NCBI GenBank assembly: GCA_025924715.1
Contig: JAICHV010000006.1
Coordinates: 1-64,000, forward strand
Source: Alphaproteobacteria bacterium
Lineage (GTDB): Bacteria; Pseudomonadota; Alphaproteobacteria; Micropepsales; Micropepsaceae
Direction of reading: 5' to 3'
DNA: 64,000 bases
A program made the position numbers and the translations under genes. The notes under the pieces are model-generated. The model was not told where the DNA came from, did no database searches, and saw only the letters and a list, made by a program, of their open reading frames with translations. Of this stretch, positions 1-7,778 are shown in pieces (positions within the stretch are counted from its first letter, which is position 1; each line of letters begins with the position of its first letter).

Positions 1-185
1 GCGATTATGTGCTGCCGGAAGATGTTCTGGATCTGGCGCCCGACGTGCTGCGCCATCGCGTGGTGCCGTCCTATGAGGCGCTGTCCGAAGGAATGACCGC
101 GGACGCCATCGTGCGCGACGTGATGCGGGCGGTGCCGCCGCCGGAAAGGGTCCTGGACAGCCATGTCCGTGCCGCAACCGCCTGA
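1..185 (+). CDS. MoxR-family AAA+ ATPase, C-terminal fragment
   Basis: This is the 3' end of a gene that enters from the left edge. Reading from base 3 gives about 60 residues (DYVLPEDVLDLAPDVLRHRV... ending in HVRAATA). The stretch matches the lid region at the end of MoxR ATPases, where a VxPxDV-type motif and a conserved 'LRHR' helix precede the C-terminus. MoxR proteins act as chaperone-like ATPases together with DUF58 and VWA partners, and exactly those two genes follow. Its stop codon lies 23 bases inside the DUF58 gene, so translation is probably coupled. The Walker motifs lie outside the window, so the call rests on the tail and on gene order. Confidence 0.85.
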   Translation, partial: DYVLPEDVLDLAPDVLRHRVVPSYEALSEGMTADAIVRDVMRAVPPPERVLDSHVRAATA

Positions 186-1062
186 GGCGGTCCTTCATCG
201 CCTGGACTTGAAAGTCGCGCGCCGGCTGGAAGGCCTGCTGCAAGGCGACCACAGAAGCGCGTTTCGCGGCCAGGGCCTGGATTTCGCGGACTTGCGCGAA
301 TACCAGTATCACGACGACGTGCGGCACATCGATTGGAACGTCACCGCCCGGCTGCAAATTCCCCATGTCCGCGAATATCTGGAAGAGCGCGAAATCACCG
401 CCTGGTTCCTGCTCGATATGAGCCCCTCGATCGATTTCGAATCGGTCAGCGTCTCCAAACGCATGGTGCTGGCGGAATTCACGGCCTTGATCTGCCGCCT
501 GCTCAATGGCCGCGGCAACCGCACCGGAGCGCTGCTGTTCGGCCAGCGGGTGGAACGGGTGATCCCGGCCCGCGGCGGCCGCCAGCAATTGCTGCATATC
601 CTGGATGCCGTCACCCATCACCGGCCCCAGCGCGGCACCACCGATCTGAAGCAGGCCCTGAGCGATGCCGGAAGGCTGATCCGCCGTCGCTCGCTGGTGT
701 TCGTGGTTTCCGATTTCATCAGCGCTCCGGGCTGGGAAAAGCCGCTGGGGATGCTTGCCGGCCGCCATGACGTGGTGGCGGTGCGTTTGGCCGATCCGCT
801 GGAGCAGCGCCTTCCCGATCTGGGGCTGCTCACCTTTCAGGATTCCGAAACCGGCCAGCAGGTTTTCGTCGATACCCATGACAAGGGATTTCGCAGCCGC
901 TTCGCCGCTTTGGCCGACGCCAATGAAGAACGCCTGCACGGCGCCTTTCAGAATGCCGGGGTCGATGCCATCGAACTCTCCACCGAAGACGACATCACCG
1001 ACGCGGTGATGCGCTTCGCCGAAATGCGCAAACGCCGCTTCGCGGCTCCGGTGCCCGGATGA
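163..1062 (+). CDS. DUF58 domain-containing protein
   Basis: The 299-residue product has the DUF58 signature near residues 35-65 (FRGQGLDFADLREY followed by DDVRHIDWNVTAR), then a von Willebrand A-like fold with 'FLLDMSPSID' as its degenerate metal site. DUF58 proteins are cytoplasmic partners of MoxR ATPases and are thought to take part in envelope or metal-enzyme maturation. The exact substrate is unknown. The gene overlaps the MoxR gene by 23 bases and shares an ATGA overlap with the following VWA gene, so the three form one operon. The length is normal for the family. Confidence 0.93.
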   Translation: MSVPQPPEAVLHRLDLKVARRLEGLLQGDHRSAFRGQGLDFADLREYQYHDDVRHIDWNVTARLQIPHVREYLEEREITAWFLLDMSPSIDFESVSVSKRMVLAEFTALICRLLNGRGNRTGALLFGQRVERVIPARGGRQQLLHILDAVTHHRPQRGTTDLKQALSDAGRLIRRRSLVFVVSDFISAPGWEKPLGMLAGRHDVVAVRLADPLEQRLPDLGLLTFQDSETGQQVFVDTHDKGFRSRFAALADANEERLHGAFQNAGVDAIELSTEDDITDAVMRFAEMRKRRFAAPVPG

Positions 1063-2189
1063 ACGCCATGCTGAAAAAGATTCCGTGGTCCCGGTTCACC
1101 GATTTCGTTCCGGGCATCTCCTTTGCGTGGCCCAGCCTGCTCTGGCTGTTGCTGCTGGTGCCGATGGCGGTGGCCCTTTACGTCTATATGCTGGGCCGGC
1201 GCAAGAAATTCGCCATGCGCTACGGCAATCTGGCCATGGTGCGCCAGGCCGCCGCCACGCTGAGCTGGAAGCGCCATATTCCCCCCGCGCTGTTCCTGGC
1301 CGCTTTCACCCTGCTGATCCTGGCCGTTGCCCGTCCCAGCGCCGAAGTGACGCTTCCCTCCACACGCGCGACCGTGATCTTGGCGATGGACGTCTCCGGC
1401 AGCATGCGCGCCACCGACGTCAATCCCTCGCGCATCGTCGCCGCCCAGAATGCGGCGCGGCAGTATATCAAGGACCAGCCCAAAGACGTGCAGATCGGCA
1501 TCGTCGCCTTTGCCGGTACCGCCCTTCTGGTGCAAAGCCCCACCACGGACCGCACCGCGCTCAATACCGCCATCGACCGCTTCGAGCTGCAGCCGCGCAC
1601 CGCGGTGGGCAGCGGCATTATGGTGGCGCTCTCCACCCTGTTTCCCCAGGATGATTTCCAGATCAACCAGTTCAACGCCCAAGGCGGCTATGGGGGCGGC
1701 GATTTCTACCGCCGGCGCTATGGCGGCTATGCCCTGGGCTCGCCCCAGGCTCAGGCCGGCCCCAAGAAGCCGCATGTGCCTGTCGAGCCTGGTTCCTACA
1801 AGAATGCCGTCATTATCCTGCTCACCGACGGCCAAACCAATGCCGGCTTCGACCCGATCGATGCGGCCCGCAAGGCGTCGGAATATGGGGTCAAGGTCTA
1901 TACCGTCGGCTTCGGCACGACCCGCGGCAACATCGTGGGCTTTGGCGGCTTTTCCATGCGCGCCCAATTGGACGAGGATTCCCTCAAGAAGATCGCCGAC
2001 ATGACCAAGGGACGGTATTTCCATGCCGCCAGCGCCGACGAATTGAAGGCCGTATATAACGTGCTGTCCAAGCAGATCATCACCGAGACCAAAGAGATGG
2101 AGATCAGCTCCTTCTTCGCCGCCGCCGCGGCCGTGCTGTTGCTGGCCTCGGCGTGGCTCTCCCTGGCCTGGTTCAACCGGGTGATCTGA
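1059..2189 (+). CDS. VWA domain membrane protein, BatA-like
   Basis: The 376-residue protein has membrane segments near residues 23-45 and 76-92, a von Willebrand factor A domain from about residue 105, and a last membrane helix close to the C-terminus (FFAAAAAVLLLASAWLSL). The metal-binding MIDAS motif is intact: DVSGSMRATD, then a later threonine and 'LLTDGQTN'. It resembles BatA ('aerotolerance') proteins that work with MoxR and DUF58 partners in the inner membrane, with the VWA domain on the periplasmic side. A Gly/Tyr/Arg-rich insert near residues 205-225 is unusual. The BatB, BatC and BatD partners are not seen downstream because the next gene is convergent. Confidence 0.88.
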   Translation: MNAMLKKIPWSRFTDFVPGISFAWPSLLWLLLLVPMAVALYVYMLGRRKKFAMRYGNLAMVRQAAATLSWKRHIPPALFLAAFTLLILAVARPSAEVTLPSTRATVILAMDVSGSMRATDVNPSRIVAAQNAARQYIKDQPKDVQIGIVAFAGTALLVQSPTTDRTALNTAIDRFELQPRTAVGSGIMVALSTLFPQDDFQINQFNAQGGYGGGDFYRRRYGGYALGSPQAQAGPKKPHVPVEPGSYKNAVIILLTDGQTNAGFDPIDAARKASEYGVKVYTVGFGTTRGNIVGFGGFSMRAQLDEDSLKKIADMTKGRYFHAASADELKAVYNVLSKQIITETKEMEISSFFAAAAAVLLLASAWLSLAWFNRVI

Positions 2190-2205
2190 AGCGGCGCCGC
2201 CGCTT

Positions 2206-3651
2206 CTAAAGCGCGTAACGGATCGCCGCTTCCACCGAGACGCCCATGCCCCGGCGGGGACGCGGTTGATCGTCCTGGATCCGCCCCGCCAGATCCAACT
2301 TCAGGCCCGGCAGCGGCAGCGTCAGCCGCACTTCGCCCATGTTGAGCGCCACCGGCAATGTGGTGACCGCATTGCCCAGATGGTTGGCGGCGTCGGAAAT
2401 CGCGGCGTGATGCAGGCTGATCTGGTAGAAGCGTCCTTGCGGATCGTTCCACGCCATTTGCAGGCTGACCAGGCGGGAATCGGAATCCAGGCTGAAGCCA
2501 AGGGTGCGGCCGCGATAGCGCATGCCATCCAAATACGTAAAATTGTTGTAGGAAAAACCCGGCATCACATCGCCGAAGCTGAAGATGTCGGTCGTCGCCA
2601 CACTGTCGCTATATTCCAGGCTGAAGCGCACCATGTTGCCCGCCAGCATCCGCCACAGGCTGGCGCCGAACAGATGCGAGGTGCCCGAATGGGTGAAGGG
2701 CGAGGAATCCTCATTCATCAGCTGCAGATAGGCCGATACCGGCAGGCCGGCGACCTCAGTGGTATAGGCTACATCGATCAGGCCCTGGTCATTGGTGATA
2801 TCGGTATGGGTGGGATCGTTGCGCAGGTCGAAATAGCCGCGCAGGGGATTGCAGACATGATGTTCGCCGCAGAATTCCTGGGTGCGAGCCAGGCCGATCT
2901 GAAGCCCGGGTGCCGGATTGACCGTCAGGCGCAAGGCGCTGAACAGCGTGTGCTTGTCGATGCGCGGACCATCCAGCAATCCGACGAAGAATTCCGCCTG
3001 CCATGGCCCCAGCCATTCCAGCACCGGCCAGTTTGAGGCGGTGCTGTCCAGCCGCTCGATCCCGATCTGCGGCATGGGCGGGGCATTGTTGGAGAGCGAC
3101 AAAGCGGAGATCCAGCCCGGCCCCCACCAATGCGACAGCGCCCCGGCATAGACCAGGGCCCCGCCCAGTTTGGCGGCGACAAAGGATTCATCGCCAATCG
3201 CCCGGGCGCCGGAAAAATTGGGTGTGAAGGCGCCCAGCGCCAGCCGGCCGGAAAAGGATTGCGCGTTGTAATCCAGCACAAATTGCGCCTGGCCCTGCCC
3301 GCGTCCCAGTCCGTCAAAATCATGCACGACGCTGGTGCGATTGGTGAGATCGGCCAGCACCGCGGCCTGCATGCCGTCCTGGGTTTGGCGATGCGCCGCT
3401 TCCATCACCCGCTGCGCCGCGCCCTGCACCCAGTCCGGCTGGCCGGACAGCGACGCCGCCGACAAGACATGACTGATCGAGGTCCAGGGCAGAGGCCATT
3501 GGCTGGTCAGGTCCGGGATCACGCCGGCGGCCGCCAGAATTTCGATATCCGAGCGCAAGCCGCCATCGCCGATCTCGGCCCAAGGCGAAGCCAAACAAGG
3601 CCCGGCACTTAACCAGACCATCACCGCAGCGGACAATAATCTGTGTCGCAA
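2206..3651 (-). CDS. Wzi-like capsule assembly outer-membrane protein
   Basis: The product is about 481 residues. I chose a TTG start at 3651 because it gives a clean signal peptide (MRHRLLSAAVMVWLSAGPCLA then SPW), follows the sugar transferase stop by only a few bases and has a GAGG stretch upstream. The mature N-terminus (LRSDIEILAAAGVIPDLTSQWPLPW) and the alternating beta-strand pattern with the motif 'LSHWWGPGWISALSLSNNAPPMPQI' match the Wzi family. Wzi is an outer-membrane beta-barrel lectin that anchors group 1 capsule in enteric bacteria. Here it probably attaches or organises the polymer made by the surrounding genes. It likely shares a transcript with the sugar transferase. Confidence 0.83.
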   Translation of the reverse strand: MRHRLLSAAVMVWLSAGPCLASPWAEIGDGGLRSDIEILAAAGVIPDLTSQWPLPWTSISHVLSAASLSGQPDWVQGAAQRVMEAAHRQTQDGMQAAVLADLTNRTSVVHDFDGLGRGQGQAQFVLDYNAQSFSGRLALGAFTPNFSGARAIGDESFVAAKLGGALVYAGALSHWWGPGWISALSLSNNAPPMPQIGIERLDSTASNWPVLEWLGPWQAEFFVGLLDGPRIDKHTLFSALRLTVNPAPGLQIGLARTQEFCGEHHVCNPLRGYFDLRNDPTHTDITNDQGLIDVAYTTEVAGLPVSAYLQLMNEDSSPFTHSGTSHLFGASLWRMLAGNMVRFSLEYSDSVATTDIFSFGDVMPGFSYNNFTYLDGMRYRGRTLGFSLDSDSRLVSLQMAWNDPQGRFYQISLHHAAISDAANHLGNAVTTLPVALNMGEVRLTLPLPGLKLDLAGRIQDDQPRPRRGMGVSVEAAIRYAL

Positions 3652-3659
3652 CGCCGCCC

Positions 3660-4379
3660 TCAGTATACGCCGCGGCGCGCCAGCATCGCCGGCACCGTTC
3701 GCGCCAGAATGCGCAGGTCGAGCCCGAGCGACCAATTGCGCGCATAATGCGTGTCGAGCCGGACGCGCTCTTCATAGGTGGTGTCGCTGCGGCCGCTAAC
3801 TTGCCAGAGCCCGCTGATGCCGGGGACACAGGCGAGATAGGCGGCGGCGCTGTCGCCATATTGCTCCAATTCCGCCGCGATGATCGGGCGCGGACCGACA
3901 AAACTCATATCGCCGCGCAGCACATTCCACAGCTGAGGCAATTCATCCAGGCTCGTCCGGCGCAGGAGCTGTCCCACTTTGGTGACGCGCGGGTCGCATT
4001 TGAGTTTGAACCGTTCGGACCATTCCTCACGCACCAGATGATCGCTATCGAGCAGCGCCTGAAGCCTGCTATCGGCGTCCAGCACCATGCTGCGAATTTT
4101 GTAACAATTAAACACGCGCCCGCCCCGGCCGAGCCGGCGATGCCGGTACACCGGCTTGCCGCCGTCGCCCATCACCAGCAGACAAAGCAAAAGCGTGAGA
4201 AACCCGACGGGCAGCGCCAGAGCCAGGACCAGGAACAGATCGAGCCCGCGTTTGAGGCGCCACGCCCAGGGATCGGCGATGGCGAAGCAGGGCGTCGATT
4301 CGCCCGTTTGCGGCGGGCGGTAAAAACCGGCCTCGACGCCGGCATGGGTGCTCAACACATCCTCCGTGATCGCGATCAT
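3660..4379 (-). CDS. Undecaprenyl-phosphate sugar phosphotransferase (initiating glycosyltransferase)
   Basis: The 239-residue protein contains only the catalytic bacterial sugar transferase domain, as in the ExoY group. It has one membrane helix (LFLVLALALPVGFLTLLLCLLV) followed by family blocks 'YKIRSM', 'RRTSLDELPQLWNVLRGDMSFVGPRP' and 'GISGLWQVSGR'. Enzymes of this type move a sugar-1-phosphate from a nucleotide sugar to undecaprenyl phosphate, the first committed step of polysaccharide repeat-unit synthesis at the inner membrane. The start at 4379 is preferred, although an in-frame start 33 bases upstream exists. The sugar cannot be told from sequence. It is divergent from the YdcF gene and leads into the Wzi-like gene. 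Confidence 0.92.
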   Translation of the reverse strand: MIAITEDVLSTHAGVEAGFYRPPQTGESTPCFAIADPWAWRLKRGLDLFLVLALALPVGFLTLLLCLLVMGDGGKPVYRHRRLGRGGRVFNCYKIRSMVLDADSRLQALLDSDHLVREEWSERFKLKCDPRVTKVGQLLRRTSLDELPQLWNVLRGDMSFVGPRPIIAAELEQYGDSAAAYLACVPGISGLWQVSGRSDTTYEERVRLDTHYARNWSLGLDLRILARTVPAMLARRGVY

Positions 4380-4527
4380 GGCGAAACAGTATCGGCGTTG
4401 AAGGACCGGCAAAAGTCTTTACGCCGTCACCGCAGAAAAAATCGCCAAGGGGTGCGAGCCGCGCGGTGGTCTTGCCTCCCGCGCGCAAGGCTGCGATAGC
4501 TGCGATACACGGTAAGGCTATTTCCGC

Positions 4528-5280
4528 ATGGATTTTTTCTCACTTTCCAAGACGGTGTGGTTTTTCGCTGCCCCCAGCCATCTGCTGGTCTGGATCCTGG
4601 CCTTGGGCGTGCTGTCGTGGCGCAGCTGGTTCGGGCGGATTCTCATCATCGGCGTTGCCGGTTTCCTGGTTCTGCTGCAGTTCGTGCCGCTGGGCGATTG
4701 GGCTGTGGCGAGCCTGGAAAACCAGTTTCCGCGGGGGCCCTGGCCCGCCCATGTCGATGGCGTGCTGGAATTGGGCGGCGGATTGAATTCCACCATCCTC
4801 ACCCGCCGCGGCGTACCGGGCGCAACCAGCGAGGGACGCGTCGTCGCCACCTTCGAAGCGGCGCGGCGCTACCCAAAGGCCCGTATCGTCTTCAGCGGCG
4901 GCGGCGATCCCCAGGCCGTTCCCGAAGCGGTGGTGGCGCGCTATGTCCTGGAGGGGCAGCTTGGGCTTCCACCAGGGCGGGTGCTGTATGAAAAGCGCTC
5001 ACGCGATACTTTCGAGAATTTTCTTTATTCCAAGCCCTTGGCCAAACCGGCGCCGGGCGAGACCTGGCTGCTGGTGACATCCGCCTTTCACATGCCACGT
5101 GCCATGGCGGTGGCGCGTCAGGCGGGCTGGGCCATGATTCCCTGGCCTTCCGATTACCTGACCACCGGCCAGACCGGGCTGTATCACCAGGGCGAAAGCG
5201 GCAATCTCGAGGACCTGGATTTGGCGGCGCATGAATGGGTGGGGCTGCTGGCCTATCGGCTGGCCGGCCGCGCGCGCTGA
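4528..5280 (+). CDS. YdcF/ElyC family membrane protein (DUF218)
   Basis: The 250-residue protein starts with two hydrophobic helices (about residues 6-25 and 35-52), followed by a DUF218 domain. Family blocks are visible: 'VLELGGGL' after the second helix, 'RIVFSGGGDP', 'EKRSRDTFENF' and 'WLLVTSAFHMPRAMAVARQAGW'. Proteins of this family (ElyC, SanA, YdcF) sit in the inner membrane and are linked to envelope and undecaprenyl-phosphate-dependent polymer synthesis. The biochemical activity is unsettled. It is transcribed away from the sugar transferase, and its stop lies 5 bases from the convergent stop of the outer-membrane porin gene. Confidence 0.9.
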   Translation: MDFFSLSKTVWFFAAPSHLLVWILALGVLSWRSWFGRILIIGVAGFLVLLQFVPLGDWAVASLENQFPRGPWPAHVDGVLELGGGLNSTILTRRGVPGATSEGRVVATFEAARRYPKARIVFSGGGDPQAVPEAVVARYVLEGQLGLPPGRVLYEKRSRDTFENFLYSKPLAKPAPGETWLLVTSAFHMPRAMAVARQAGWAMIPWPSDYLTTGQTGLYHQGESGNLEDLDLAAHEWVGLLAYRLAGRAR

Positions 5281-5285
5281 AGCCT

Positions 5286-7778
5286 CTAGAAACTGTATTG
5301 CACGAAACTGCCCAAAGCCTGGGCCGTATAGGTCTCCGGCACCACGCCCAGATAGGTGTTGTGGGCGAAGACACCCGCCGTCAGCCCGGTATAATGGAAA
5401 TCCGACAGATCGCGATAGTCCAGCCGATAATAGAATCGCACCGCCAATTGGCTGGAATATTGCCAGCGCAGATTGGCCTCCAGCAGATGGTAGGTGAAAT
5501 CGGTATCGGGGAATTGCGATCCCGCCTGGGCTCCCGTCAAGGAATTGAAAAACGCGCCGCCGCTGGCGTAAAAATATTTGAGGGCGCTGGCATTGGCGGT
5601 GAAGGTGTAATTGAGGTCCAGACTGATGCTGTCCCAAGCCTGATGCAGGGTGGCGCCCAGGGTGTGGTCGTGATCGGCGGCGTTCTGGTACCAGGCATTG
5701 GCAAGCGGATAGACCGGCCCGCCGGCGCCGGCATCCGGGCTTGAACTGCCGCCAGGATTGATGCCGCCGACGCTGCGTTCCTGGAATTCAAAATTGTAGA
5801 AGCCGGTAAAAGTGGTTTGCCGCGACAGTTGATAGGAGATCGCGGCATTGAAATCATATTCGTTCACCGATCTCAGGCCGTAAAAAGCGTCATAGGTGTC
5901 GATTTTGACATTGCTGCCCAGCTCCAGATCGCTTTGCGGCGACAGAATAATATTGCTCTGCGCATGCAGGCTGTGCTCGCTGCGGTCGCCCACATCGAAT
6001 TTGCGCAGATTGGCCAGCGTGAAGGGCGGATCGCCGCCAGCGCTTTGCGGCAGATAGCCGGCCAGCGATTGGGAATAATAAGGCGTATAGGGATTGGAGA
6101 CATAATCGCTGCCGCTGAGCTGCGCATATTGATAAGAGCCGCGCAGCGAGCCCCAAGCGTTTCCCGTCCAGCTCGCCTCAAACCGCAAGCGATTGTCGTC
6201 GGCGTCGGCCACTTCGCGCACACTGTGATGAATGGCGTTGTGGGTGAAGGACGCATCCAGCTTCACATGCGCCGTCAAGCGATAGGCGGCGGCGGCGCTA
6301 ACTTCGAGATTGTCGTTGGCGAAGGGGATATTGCGAATCTGCACCACGCTTCCCGGCACGCCGGGCTCGTAAATTCCCGACAGCTTGGGTGAGTAAGGGG
6401 CGAGGCCGCCATCGATCGCGATATAGCCGTATTGGCCGGTTACCGGATTATAGCCCACGTAATTGGTGCGGTTGTCCTGACTGTTGTCCTTGAGGGTGAC
6501 ATCCAGCGTCCAATCCGTTGTCGGGGTATATTGCAGCTGGGCAAAGGCGCGGAACGTATCGATCGCGGCATGGGCCCTGGGCGTGCTCAGCGCCGCTACG
6601 GTGTTCCATTGGCTTAGATTGATCGTCGTCGCCACGCCGCGGATGATGCCGCTGTCCACCGTGGGCGCGAGCAGCGCATCGTCCTGGCGCATAATGCTAT
6701 AGACAAGATTACCGGAAAGACGCAGATCGGGCGCCAAAGCCTGGGCATAATCGATTTTGACGGAATGATATTCATTGCTGGGGGGAAGACTGAGGCGCCC
6801 CAGCATCGGGACATAAACGCCAGGGCCCGCATTGCCGGACAGGCCCGGATTCTGCCAGGTGAGCGACTGCAATTCGTTGCGGAAGATCGAGCCGGTATAG
6901 GTGAAATTGGCCTCTATCTCCTCGCCGCTGTAACGCAGGGCGGCGGTGACATCGAGAGTGGTGTAATGGATCGGCTCCAGCACCTGAGTCGTGCCGTTCT
7001 GGAAGGGATAGGCAAAGGTGCCGCCCATGGGCCTTGTGCCGTCGCGCCATTCGTTCGAGAGTTGGAACACTGCCTCCAGATCGTCCTGCAGTTTGTAATG
7101 CAGACTGAAGCCGGCTTTGTCGCGGGTGATTTTCAGATCGCTGGGCGCGATGGCGGCCAGCGCCGCATTCACCTGCGGCACGGTGGCCGCCCCCGGCAGC
7201 AAATTGCCTTTCAGGGTGAGATTGCCGGTGCCGGCGCCGTCCCAAAGGCTTTTGGCGGTGGTCGAGAGCAGGTGTGGCGTGGAATCGAAAAACACCGTGA
7301 GGTCGAACTGCCCATAGCGGCCGACGCTGAACTGATAGGTCTGGTCGGCGCGGCCGACATCCTGCGCCTCGCCTTTGATGTAGAGGGCGGTCTTGTAATT
7401 TTCGCTGAGGAATCCGCCGGACGCGCGTGGGCCGCTGTTCCAGTCGCCATATTCCTGAAATTGGGCGGAGCGGGTTTGCCCCCATGTCCCGATCATCCCG
7501 ACATCGGCCCATTTGCTGCTCCACCAATCCGAGCCCGCCTCCTTGGTCATGGCGGGTAAAACCGGCGGCAAGGGATAGAGCTGCCCACTGGGGGAAAAGC
7601 TGCCTTGCGATCGTCCCGACAGTCCCACCGGATCGCGCGGCAGATCCGGAATCGAACCGCTGGGATTGAGGGCGGTGCCGCTGCGCGGACCATCCATCAC
7701 ACCGCTATCGGCGCGCGCCGGCGAGCCCAGCGTCACCAGCGCCGCGCCGCCGCAGAGCAGGATCGCCAGCCGCCTCAT
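5286..7778 (-). CDS. MtrB/PioB-family outer-membrane porin of a decahaem electron conduit
   Basis: The 830-residue protein has a signal peptide (MRRLAILLCGGAALVTLGSPARA), a soluble start, then a long series of amphipathic strands with aromatic girdles ending in a terminal phenylalanine (FVQYSF), as outer-membrane barrels do. Length, strand pattern and, above all, its coupling to a ten-haem cytochrome gene identify it as MtrB/PioB type. In such complexes the barrel sheathes the cytochrome so that electrons cross the outer membrane. The mature protein has no cysteine pair near its N-terminus, unlike Shewanella MtrB. At 830 residues it is closer to PioB than to MtrB in size. Its start overlaps the cytochrome stop (ATGA). 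Confidence 0.87.
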   Translation of the reverse strand: MRRLAILLCGGAALVTLGSPARADSGVMDGPRSGTALNPSGSIPDLPRDPVGLSGRSQGSFSPSGQLYPLPPVLPAMTKEAGSDWWSSKWADVGMIGTWGQTRSAQFQEYGDWNSGPRASGGFLSENYKTALYIKGEAQDVGRADQTYQFSVGRYGQFDLTVFFDSTPHLLSTTAKSLWDGAGTGNLTLKGNLLPGAATVPQVNAALAAIAPSDLKITRDKAGFSLHYKLQDDLEAVFQLSNEWRDGTRPMGGTFAYPFQNGTTQVLEPIHYTTLDVTAALRYSGEEIEANFTYTGSIFRNELQSLTWQNPGLSGNAGPGVYVPMLGRLSLPPSNEYHSVKIDYAQALAPDLRLSGNLVYSIMRQDDALLAPTVDSGIIRGVATTINLSQWNTVAALSTPRAHAAIDTFRAFAQLQYTPTTDWTLDVTLKDNSQDNRTNYVGYNPVTGQYGYIAIDGGLAPYSPKLSGIYEPGVPGSVVQIRNIPFANDNLEVSAAAAYRLTAHVKLDASFTHNAIHHSVREVADADDNRLRFEASWTGNAWGSLRGSYQYAQLSGSDYVSNPYTPYYSQSLAGYLPQSAGGDPPFTLANLRKFDVGDRSEHSLHAQSNIILSPQSDLELGSNVKIDTYDAFYGLRSVNEYDFNAAISYQLSRQTTFTGFYNFEFQERSVGGINPGGSSSPDAGAGGPVYPLANAWYQNAADHDHTLGATLHQAWDSISLDLNYTFTANASALKYFYASGGAFFNSLTGAQAGSQFPDTDFTYHLLEANLRWQYSSQLAVRFYYRLDYRDLSDFHYTGLTAGVFAHNTYLGVVPETYTAQALGSFVQYSF

